A stretch of 64,000 nucleotides of DNA from Ipomoea triloba (Eukaryota; Streptophyta; Magnoliopsida; Solanales; Convolvulaceae), in the NCBI RefSeq assembly GCF_003576645.1, contig NC_044923.1:18555956-18619955 (forward strand). Direction: 5' to 3'. The stretch's first letter is position 1. Every line of letters begins with the position of its first letter. The notes beneath the pieces are model-generated. The model made no database searches and was not told where the DNA came from. It worked only from the letters and a program-made list of their open reading frames with translations. Positions 49,306 through 64,000 of the stretch are shown piece by piece. The position numbers and the translations under genes are program-made.

Positions 49306-50776
49306 ACTCTGATTTCATGCTAGCCCATTGATGCACCAGCAATCCCACAACACGTGGGTTTGCGCTCGTCAAAATTGCCTTTTGGTCTACCAATTTTTTC
49401 TCTTTCCTCCTTCCCCTCCTCTAACTCATCACCTCTTTCTTTTATGTGTGCATAAAAAAAAACTCAAATAAACCCTAATGGGGTTGCTCTAATAGATCTC
49501 CTGTAAAGTTCTTTTAGAAATGGAAAAAGAGATGAACAAAGTACATACTACAGAGTGTACATTGTTTGAGTTTTAACAATTTAAAATGACAAAAATATTA
49601 ATTTAGATGTTATATGTTGTCTCCTTTTACAAATTTTATCCTTTTTTTCTTTTGTTTTTGTGTATTTTGAATAAATTAATTCAAAATTGACCCAACTTGG
49701 CGCATTTGACTAGGACATTTGGAGATGCTGCCAATGACAGAGTTGTTATACCATGGACCAGGGTTCACCATACAAGATGAAGTCAATTAAATTAAAATTA
49801 AAAAAAATTTATGGAAAATGACAAGTTTATTCTTGAAAGGTAAAGTCTTTGTTAATTTTTTTAGATGGAAAAAGAAAGAGAAAAGAATAAAATTAATAGT
49901 TTCTTTTCTAAATCAATTATAGTGCATGAGCAAAGAGTAAGAAATGTAGTAAGGAGTAGGAGTAAATGTAGTATTATTTGTATAATTCAAATATGAGATG
50001 AAAAATGGTTAAAGAAATTTAAAGTTAGGAAAAAGTAGGGGACCTCACCTGAGAAAAATGGTTATCGGTGAGTTGTGAGTTGAGTAAGATTGATTTTATT
50101 TTGTCATATTGTTTGACCTAAACTGTGAAAAGAAATAGAATATATATATTTATAGTATTTTTACAGAAGTGGTGACATGAAAGAGAGGCAGAGGGGACCC
50201 TTTAGGCTTAGCTGTTGATCACTAGCCTGTGCCTCACGCACCCCTTTGGCCATCGCACTCACTGTGCTCCACAATAATTCCCATGTCCCATTTTACCCTT
50301 TTGCCTCTCCAAATATTCATTTCCTTTTTGGTTGGGATCCAGTCCAGTGAGAGAGATTGGCTGGAACTAATAATTATGCCCTATTTTACCCTGCTCTGCC
50401 ATTCAACTATGGCCCGGAAGTAATATACAAGTCAATATTTTTAACTAAACTAAAATTATATGCCTCTTTATACATACGGTTCCATCTTGCCCAAAATGAA
50501 ATCAAATCAAATCAAATAATAATAATAACAATACCACTAATGAATTTTTATAAAGAATAAAAAGAAATATTTCTAAGAAAATAAAGGAATTAAAAGAAAA
50601 AAAAAAAAACTCTTGCTCCTCGAATCGGGTTGGGGCCTGGGGGGTCACTTCAATTCATACCGTACGTCTCGTCACCCTCGCTGCTGCCGAGCCGGCGGCG
50701 GCGATTTGGAGCTTTGATTTGATTTGTGGATTGAGAGGGCGGAGAGGAGAGGAGAAATGGAGAGATTGATTTTACA
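49306..50776. other. Intergenic: 3' flank of EXORDIUM-like gene
   Basis: No gene recognised. AT-rich, with a GC-rich block at 50610-50760 immediately next to the EXORDIUM-like stop codon, probably part of its 3' UTR. Confidence 0.45.
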
Positions 50777-51844
50777 TCAGTCCAATGCATTTGGACCAGC
50801 ACAGGCCTTGAGGATAGGGCTCCAAATCCATTGCACTAAGAACTTCCTGCTCCTCCTCCCCTTCATATTGTAAGTCCGCCCCTCCCTGTCCTTCATCACC
50901 TGCCCAATGTATCCTCCGCCGCCCCCTGTGCCGTACAGCCCCTCGCACAGATCACCGATTTCTGTGGGCGCCGTCGGGTCTTCTCCTGCGTACCATGCGT
51001 TCACCAGCGGGTTGGATGACAGCTCCGCTAGCTCGTGCGCTATCACGCTAATCATCCCGTCTACACCCACGTCCCCGTTGGGCGGAGACAATGCTCCCGG
51101 TCCGCCTCCTGCCATGTACCCCGGGATTGCAAACGGGTACGCGCACACTTCCGGGCACTGCTTCCCCGAGTTCCCGATCCAAGCGTAGGGCAGAGTGTAA
51201 CCCACCTTGGAGGCGAAGGTGAAGTAATGGAAGCCGCACACGGCCCGACAGAAGTCCTGCACTGTCACATCTATGGAGGTAAGCACCAGGTAGATCCCTT
51301 TCTTGTGGTCGATGGAGAAGGGCTTAGAGCGTACGGCCTCTGCGATCACGTCCTGGATGGAGAGGCGTGTGAGGTGAGTGCCCTGGGAGTAGCGGCGGTC
51401 GGAATACTCATCCGCAATGAGAACGGAGCGGGATATGTTGGCCCCTGTTTGGTCGGTGTAGAGAGACACGGTGCGCCACCACTCAGAGACAGAGGGGGAG
51501 GGGGCGGCGCGGTGGTTGGTAGTGGAGATGGAGAGTAGGAAGTCTTTGATGATGAGCTGCTGGGATGGGGACCACTTGCCATACCAGATGAGATAGATAT
51601 TGATAGGGGAAGAAAGGACGGGACCCATATGGTAGCGGAGATTCACGAGGTCGGATGAGCCCTCGTATTTCTTGGAGTTGGAAAGGGCTCTAGGAGGGAG
51701 CTTTGGGTTCAGGTACTGATAATCCGCCTGCGGATGCAGTTGGAGAGTTTGGGCCGCCGGCGAAGCATTGACAGTAGCAATCAAGAAAAAGAAGAAGAAG
51801 AAGAAGAAGAAGAAGGAGGAGAGGAGACTGCTTATCCCCTTCAT
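50777..51844 (-). CDS. EXORDIUM-like secreted protein (EXL5-like)
   Basis: Apoplastic protein of the PHI-1/EXORDIUM family, linked in Arabidopsis to brassinosteroid- and carbon-dependent growth. Intronless, 355 residues from the ATG at 51844 ([10 protein letters not shown]); an ATG ten codons upstream is less likely. The signal peptide contains an unusual run of ten Phe encoded by a GAA/AAG-type repeat on the plus strand. Family strings: [136 protein letters not shown] and [20 protein letters not shown]. It ends [19 protein letters not shown]. The EXL5 sense is from overall resemblance and synteny, not an alignment. Confidence 0.92.
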   Translation of the reverse strand: MKGISSLLSSFFFFFFFFFFLIATVNASPAAQTLQLHPQADYQYLNPKLPPRALSNSKKYEGSSDLVNLRYHMGPVLSSPINIYLIWYGKWSPSQQLIIKDFLLSISTTNHRAAPSPSVSEWWRTVSLYTDQTGANISRSVLIADEYSDRRYSQGTHLTRLSIQDVIAEAVRSKPFSIDHKKGIYLVLTSIDVTVQDFCRAVCGFHYFTFASKVGYTLPYAWIGNSGKQCPEVCAYPFAIPGYMAGGGPGALSPPNGDVGVDGMISVIAHELAELSSNPLVNAWYAGEDPTAPTEIGDLCEGLYGTGGGGGYIGQVMKDREGRTYNMKGRRSRKFLVQWIWSPILKACAGPNALD

Positions 51845-51993
51845 AATGGTGTATGTGTATTGTAACAGCAGCAAAAGCCAAAAGATCGAGCTTTAATCTA
51901 TTCTAGTTTTTATATTATTATTAAAATAAAAAGGTAGTTGTTGGGAAAAGATATGAAGGAGTGGGTGAGTAAAAATGGAGAAAGGGGTGGGGG

Positions 51994-52002
51994 ATATATA
52001 AT
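51994..52002 (-). promoter_or_regulatory. TATA box candidate of the EXORDIUM-like gene
   Basis: attatatat on the minus strand about 150 bases upstream of the start codon. A (gaa)n run at 52003-52027 lies just beyond. Confidence 0.4.
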
Positions 52003-52027
52003 GAAGAAGAAGAAGAAGAAGAAGAAG

Positions 52028-54543
52028 CAGTGCAGAGCGCAGAGGGTTGGTTTGAGAGGGAAATTGGCTGGCACCAGCTGCCACTTTTCGTGGGGAACAT
52101 ACTGTCACGTCTTATTATCACTGCCCCATCCCATCCCATCCCTTTCATGTTTCTGTTATTTACTAATGGAGGTTAACTCTTTTGTTATAAAACACAACAA
52201 CAATAGTAGCTCAATCTATTCTAGGGTTTAGTACTCTCTCCCTCTCGCAGGTGTTTAGTTTAAAGGAATAAGTTTGAGAGAAATGAATTATAATTCTGTA
52301 AAAAAAAAAAAAAAAAAAAAGTATGGAAACATTCACAACTTTCAATAAAAAATGAAATGCTGGAAATTAGATACTATTCATATCATTCAATTTAAAATTT
52401 AAAATTTGAAATATTCAAAATAAAATTTAAATATTGGTGATGAACTCAACGTCCACGTGCTCACGCCACTCGAGTTGAATGCATATATATAAACCAGTAA
52501 AGTTACCTACACTACACAGTATCATCCAGTGCTTTACTTATTAATAAGTATCTATGTAGCTTTTAGTATAGATTTACGTACTAACCCACTTTAATCCTGC
52601 CAGCCCAGCCCCACTCATTGAATTTGATGATGCTTTAGATTTGCGCAAGTCACGGACTTCAGCATAAACGAGATCAATATTCAACACACAATAGTAAAAC
52701 ACTTTTTCTTTTCACTATGATATATATGTGCAAATAATGTCAACAAACACGACGACCAACTTAAGTTTACTTCACAAAAGTCTCCATCTCCATCATCAAT
52801 ACAAATTATTATTATTGTAGTGGCAGCCAGCGGTGTTACACAACCATTTTCCTGGGGCCAGCAGCTAGCTGGATGTTCTAGCTTAGATCCAATATGCACT
52901 GTATTAATAGCTATAGCTTCAATTCAATTCCCAACAGATGGCCATCATATCGGATGGATTACACTACACATATACTCTTTGTCATGTACGTGAAGATGAA
53001 TTGCAGTGGGCGCACCTTTACTTTACTTTCTTGTCCATCATAAATCACAATACAGATTCTTATTAGCTTGCCCCCATCTATCATTCCCATCCCCATACCA
53101 TACACATCCAAATTAAAGCACCACCGCCGGTGGTCCATCCACTTTCACTATTACTATACACCATTATAATAACTACCAATTCAATGCAAAACCAACTAAC
53201 AAATAATACTAGGTTAGGTTTCATACTTTCAAATGTCTAATTTTAACTTATACTCTCTTTCCTTGTAACTTCGACAGACTATTCAAACTTAAAAAGTGTG
53301 CTTGTAAGATTCGTGTGCATAATTGATGGTATAAATACTCAAAAAGATACGATCTCGACACAAGCTAAGACTATCGGTTATGAAAAGACATTGTTTGATA
53401 TTTAAGCTTTGTGGACTAGGGCCCACATAGCATTGTGGATCCCAAATCAAAAAGACATTGTTTGATATTTAAGCTTTAACATATTTCATAGCTTCTCCTT
53501 TCTCATGTTTCAACACAAATTTTAATTTATTATAAGTACAAAATTCATAGGCTTAAGGTACATAATTACGTAACATGAGATACAAAAATGTATAACACAA
53601 GATACATATATATGTTTTATATTTTACTTACTCTCATATCTAATTTACGTAAATAATTTATGTCCTATAGCCACATAATTTCATAATACAAGACATAAAT
53701 TTATAAAATAAGGCACACAATATGTTTAGTGTCATACAACAATTAATCCATTTCAAGTACAGGATTGTGTAACATGAGGTACAGAAACGAATAACACTAG
53801 ATACATATACATATTTTCTATTTTACTTATTATCATATCTGATTTATGTCTTATAGGCACATAATTTCATAATACAAGACATAAATTCATAAAATAAGAC
53901 ACAATATATTTTGTATTATACAACTACTAATCAAATTTAGGTACAGAATCTTTACGCTTAACGTACATAATTGCGTAACATGAGGTACAAAAGCGCATAA
54001 CATGAGAATGACGAGATACATAAACATGTTTTACAGTATTTTTTTTTTTTAAAAAAAAAAAAGAAGAAAAAACCTCTGTAACTCAAACTGAACAACAAAC
54101 AATCACCATTAAAATTAAAGTTCAAGACAACGTCGTATAGAACCAGGGTCCACGGTATAACGATTGACAAAGTATGCAATGGATGGACCATTTAATTGAA
54201 AATGAATTTGCAGCCCAATAAAATTACTTTAATTAGACTTAAAACCCAATAATTAATCTGATTAATTTTCCTACCTTCTATAGACTTTAAAAACAGATTA
54301 GGGCGGGGGGAGATGAGATGGAAAATTGGCAGCCACATAATATTAGTTATCAAGTAGGCATATTCATACATTGATGGATGAGAGGAGAATGGAGCTGAGG
54401 AAAGAGCACCAACACCGCTAATCTTCCTTCAATGGCTTTCGCTGCCAGCCGCCAATAACATCCTGCTTTTTCTCTTCCAATCACACCAGAATTGAAGCAG
54501 ATGAGCTGCTGATGCAGCTTGCTATTATTATTATCTGGTAAAT
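52028..54543. other. Intergenic between two divergent genes
   Basis: No gene recognised. Contains an A run (52300-52320), a 28-base direct duplication around a short insert (53384-53478), and a 220-base-period repeat (53535-54040). Confidence 0.55.
53535..54040. repeat. Tandem repeat, about 190-220-base period
   Basis: Three diverging units each contain gtacataattacgtaacatg- or gtacaggattgtgtaacatg-like starts, gatacat(a)tatacat, and cacataatttcataatacaa followed by gacataaattcataaaataa. The third unit (from about 53941) is truncated. Confidence 0.7.
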
Positions 54544-56068
54544 ATGAATACTGGTAATATTAATATTATTATTCCCCCTTCTTCTCCAAGGCTACCCAAT
54601 TCCTTAATTCCGCCGCATAATACCAGTCATACTCCTCCACAATATTCCAAAAAGAAGACCAGTAATGGCAGTTTTCAATTGCTGAGCACCACCTCCAAAT
54701 TGTCTGCCATTCAATGTAGTCAAAGCAGTGGCGGCGGCCTTTTGGCTGCGCCACCCACATCCCTCACAAACGGTATGTATGTATGTATGTATGTATGTAT
54801 GTATGTATAATAATGACATGATATGATTTCATACTCTATTATTACAGCACTGATCTGAGCACTGCACTTTATTTTGTGAGTAGGTTGGGCAGCGTTTGCA
54901 AATAAGGTGAGTGGTGAGTGGGATGGATTCGGAGCAGATTTCACGGAGCAAGGGAAGCCAATGGAGTTGCCGGAATCTGTTGTCCCTGAAGCCTACAGGG
55001 AGTGGGAAGTGAAGGTTTTTGATTGGCAGACTCAGTGCCCCACTCTCGCTCATCCCTCTAATTTCTCTTTCGACTACAAGTTGATTCGCCTGCTTCCTAC
55101 CGTCGGCTGCGAAGCCGACGCAGCCACAAGGTACAGCGTCGACGAGAGGAGCATCACAACTTCTTCTTGTACTGCTTTTGCATATCATCCTACCACCGGA
55201 TGCTATGTTGCTGCCTGGGCTGCTTCTACATTGGAGTTGGAATTGGAGCATTGCTTGATTGACCCTCGAGATAAAGAGTCTAGGGTTCGAATCATTCAAG
55301 TCCTCCGCTTATTACGTGGTAATGATGATTCTAACCCAACCCCGCTGCTGGAATTGAAGACTGTTAAGGTATTCCGCGAGCAGTGGTACGGCCCATTCCG
55401 TGACGGGGACCAGCTGGGTGGCTGCGCCATTAGAGACTCCGCATTTGCATCTACTCCACCTTTGGACGCTTCCCAGATCACTGGTGTTTGGGAAGGCCCC
55501 ATAGCCACTGCCACCTTCCTTAACTCTCCTCCTAAGGTCCCTCTCTTCAACCACATCAAATCAAATCATGTTCTCTATTACTCTAAATACGATTTATATG
55601 ACTAGTTACTACAGTATATATATCAATCTCTTATACCTAGTGTATTTCTTCATTCATTCCTCTTCCTCGCAGAATGTTGACATCCAAGAAGTCAATGAGG
55701 GCTCAACAATGGTTACAGTTCGAGACAAAGCAGCCAATCTGGTATTGCTCCCAAAGCAACTTTGGTGCTGCTTAAAGGACACCGAGATTAGCGGGGAAAC
55801 TTGCTGTGAAGCCGGATGGCTGTTGGATAAAGGAAGCGCCATCACCTCCAACTGCATCTTGTCTAAAACAGGGGACTTGAAGGCAAGTACTCTACTAAGC
55901 AATCCCTTTGTTATTTTATTTACTTACTACTGCTAGTACAGTACCTACAATTAATTAAAGTGCTCGCTCCCATTCTTACTTATATTCACTTGTTTTGGTT
56001 AATAATTAAATTTTCAGCAAGTTGCAATAGCGTATCAACATGCAACTCCAGAATCAGTACCACAGTAA
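54544..56068 (+). CDS. Uncharacterised conserved plant protein (At5g53900-like)
   Basis: I do not know its function. Four exons: 54544-54772, 54884-55536, 55673-55882, 56018-56068; 1143 nt, 380 residues. The N-terminus is Ser/Asn/Pro-rich (IIIPPSSPRLPNSL...), possibly a transit peptide or disordered. The conserved core begins GWAAFANKVSGEWDGFGADF, then ELPESVVPEAYREWEVKVFD, WQTQCPTLAH, LLPTVGCEADAATRY, ITGVWEGPIATATFL and LVLLPKQLWCCLKD; it ends VAIAYQHATPESVPQ. Intron 3 uses a GC donor (aag|gcaagt), supported because splicing there restores the expected QVAIAYQ ending. Intron 1's donor lies within a (gtat)n microsatellite. Family recollection is from sequence feel only. Confidence 0.82.
54773..54808. 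repeat. (GTAT)n microsatellite at a splice donor
   Basis: About nine copies of gtat, beginning exactly at the intron 1 donor of the 54544 gene, so length changes would add alternative GT donors. Confidence 0.8.
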
Positions 56069-56734
56069 CATGGCAAACAAGTTGCAGTAATTCAATACAT
56101 CTCATGCTGTGGCCCTAGCTTGGATGCACATACAAACTTGCTCGCTTTTCATTTCTTTGAGTTTTCCTTTCTTGCATACCATATAGTTTAGAATGGAATG
56201 CAACATCAAAATCACTGGTTGATTGGTATGTATATATGAATGCATGTATGACTGAAATACTTACTTAGTATGATGAACAAAGAAAAGAACAAGGGGGTGG
56301 GGCAAAGCATATTACAGCAAGTAAACTAAGAGTGCGTGCAAAATAATTTAAAGGTCAATATCTTCAATGCTGCAGAAGGTGACAATTTAATACCTTAAAA
56401 GTAGCTGAAACAATTTCTTTCATACACTGGATGGAGTCTACAAAGTTTACAACAATTTCTGCAGGCATATGGCAACTCAAGGGAAAGCATGCGCGCATAA
56501 CAAAAGCTCTGCTGCATCATCATCTGCCATCAATCCTGTACACCCTACAAAACACCCACCAATAAAAACCATAATTGAATCTTGCTCTTGTGCTTAAAGT
56601 GATCTAATCTTTCAGCCAAAGGGCACAATTAATTTTCTTCTTCATATACGTGGCAAAGAAAGTTTGATCAATTATTAATTCAAGATTTTTTTATTTTTGC
56701 AAAAGTACCTATAGATGACGTGTCTTTTCAAAAG

Positions 56735-61942
<5,208 letters not shown>

Positions 61943-64000
61943 GAAACAATCACAGCTCAGCAAGTTGACAACTTTATCATCGTCCAGTGTTTTTCCGAAT
62001 CAAGATTACCTTGCTGGAAAAGACAGAGAGCCAAGGAATAAGGTACTGAACTCCGAGCTCAGATCAAAGAATATAAAGGTTCAAAGCGCTTTGCAAGTTA
62101 AAATGTAAAGTCCATTTTTAAAAAAAATCTAATTTGTTTTAATTTTTACAAAAATAAAAAACGTAATCCAACCAAAAGTAAAGCTATTCCTTAAGGGGTA
62201 CGTATTCTCCAAACCAGATCGGCTAAAAAAATATCATAACCAATTTATCCATTCATAGGGGAATCAGATATCCAGCTCAAAATTTTCTTTTTGGGGGGCA
62301 GATGACAAGGATAATCAGATCTATTCATAGGATACCTGAGTGTACATATACGTACCGAGGAGGAACTAAAGGAGAAAAGTGCGATGATCTATCTGATTTC
62401 GTAGGAGATTTAGGACGATGTAGGTGTAGCGCTGACCTGAAGTGGCTGCTGTGGATGAGTCGCTGCGGTTGACGATGACGGAGAGTAGAAACCATTCAAA
62501 TAAATGGATGATGATCACAGATCACTTCACCTCCATTTCCGGGTTGACATTTAAATATTTCCCTTTAGATCAGATAAATCATAAATATATATATACGATG
62601 ACTCCCTACTTCAATCAATCATCAAATGCTCTACGTATTACTTATTACTCCGTACTTCCATACATAATAGGTGTTTTTTTAAAAAAAAATTAATTCCTTT
62701 CAAAAAAAAAAATATAATGTTAGCCGATGCAGCCGTGTCTTAAAAATTCTCAACACAAACCGTGATAACTAGATCCATAATGATATCTGAGCTAATAGCC
62801 TTAGACAAATGTTGCGAAGAGGTTGAATGGCTACACCATTTTCTCAATGATATTCCAAGTTGAGAAAAATTTGTACCTCTAATTTGTGTGCATTGTGATA
62901 GTCAGACTACAATTGGGATAGTGCATAATAACATTTATAATGGTAAGTCTAGACATAGATGTTGTAGACATAAAAGTGATAAAACTATTAAGTAGCTTCT
63001 CACAATGTGTGTTATCTCAATTGACTACGTAAAGTCAAAAGATAACATAATTCGTTAACCAAATGGTTAAATAGAGAGTTATTTAAGAAGTTGTTTAAGG
63101 TTTATGATACCCAACCTAGTTGGCACATAAATTTAATGGGATAACTAAATTATGGAATGAAGTGTGTCATTGTAGGAGTCTCGAACTCCAAACTACTCCT
63201 CGTTAGAACAACGACTCCTGCATGAGGCTATTATGCTTATATGCTCTAATGATTCGAAGTAATGGTTGACATAAGTGAAGTATGCCGAATACTTGGAAAA
63301 GAATCATCTATGTGAGAGAAAAGTGAAGTCACTTCATTCAAAAGAGAATTGATAGGACTCAATGCTTTAGAAACTCGTGCAGAACTAAAAAACGATATTC
63401 CATTGACAAAATATGCACACCCATAAGATTGACAAAATATGCACACCCATAAGAACATAATATAGGTTAGAAGGTATGTGTAAAATATATCATTGTTTAC
63501 ACAAATGGTAGTACGATTCGAAGATATTGCGTTCTACCGAGCATCCAATAAAGTATATCTTTACAAGGGAATGTTCAAAGAGTAACTAGGGGTGAGCAAA
63601 ATATCGGTTAACCGCCCGATAATCGATAACCGAACCGACCAAAAAAATCGGTTATCGATCGGTTTCAGTTATTGCTATAAAAAAAATTCCCATTTTTCGA
63701 TCTTTCGATTATTTTACGGTTTTAGTGTGTCGGTGTATATATATATATATATACACCGACACACTAGTGTAGGATGTAGTTTTTTAGTGATGTTGAACTC
63801 CTACAACAATTGTTTTTTTATGGGCCCCACAATTAATAAAAGCAAAAGAAATTTCACTGCAGTACAAACGGCAGGTGCGTGTTCCGCACACATGCTGCGC
63901 ACCTAGCTGGCGCGTCAATATGCTGAGCTTATCTTCTTTTTTTTTTGTTTTCTTTTTCTGTCCACGCTGTCAGCTTTGTTTTTTTTTTTTTTTTTTTTGG
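61943..64000. other. Upstream of CPK gene and right flank
   Basis: 61943-62480 probably contains the kinase gene's 5' UTR and a UTR intron (minus-strand cttcaggtcagc at 62435-62446 is a possible donor), but borders are not fixed. Beyond 62500 no gene is recognised. 63724-63763 is a perfect palindrome, and 63594 onward begins like a hAT-type element (taggggtgagcaaa). Confidence 0.5.
63724..63763. repeat. Perfect 40-base palindrome with (TA)n core
   Basis: agtgtgtcggtgtatatata is followed by its exact reverse complement. It could extrude as a cruciform, or be the fused ends of a TIR element in a (TA)n target. Confidence 0.8.

Noticed and set aside
51035..51538. 167-residue plus-strand ORF opposite the EXORDIUM-like gene
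   Set aside because: Antisense shadow in a GC-rich intronless gene.

Overview
The window is nuclear DNA of a flowering plant, almost certainly a eudicot. Genes are split by many short GT-AG introns, the flanks are AT-rich with long (TA)n tracts, and MITEs, SINE-like elements and LTR fragments fill the gaps and introns. The proteins are plant-specific or most plant-like: HCF244, plant GPAT9, a CPK5/6-type kinase, a type 4 metallothionein and an EXORDIUM-like protein. An asterid, perhaps Convolvulaceae, is my guess from general flavour and is not demonstrated.

Layout from left to right: the 5' part of an HCF244 photosystem II assembly gene (minus, running off the left edge); a nine-exon O-fucosyltransferase-family gene (minus); about 8.7 kb of repeat-rich DNA; GPAT9 (plus) convergent with NAD-isocitrate dehydrogenase regulatory subunit (minus); SLY1 (minus), head-to-head with a small penta-EF-hand gene (plus); an uncharacterised coiled-coil gene with a scrambled internal duplication (plus); a DAZ1/DAZ2-like C2H2 zinc-finger repressor (plus); a decayed PPR gene (minus) beside a young retroposon; a NudC-domain gene whose probable 5'-UTR intron holds a solo LTR and a MITE (plus); a PHT4-type transporter pseudogene (plus); a type 4 metallothionein (minus); an EXORDIUM-like gene (minus); an uncharacterised plant gene with a GC-AG intron (plus); and a CPK5/6-type calcium-dependent protein kinase (minus).

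The genes do not form a pathway or operon. What links several of them is ancestry. Homologues of HCF244, IDH regulatory subunit, the At2g17140-type PPR, DAZ zinc finger, EXL5 and CPK5/6 lie together, from my memory of the Arabidopsis map, on the duplicated segments near At4g35250-At4g35310 and At2g17130-At2g17290. The window therefore looks like a conserved block expanded by transposons and interleaved with other genes.

I found no sign of a novel defence, biosynthetic or mobile-gene system. The more unusual items are structural: two solo LTRs with exact 5-bp target duplications, a retroposon family with a shared 80-residue ORF and a 17-bp target duplication, a 78-bp MITE nested in a decayed LTR element, a TIR element lying between (TA)n tracts, and a gene reshaped by a local copy of its own exon and intron.
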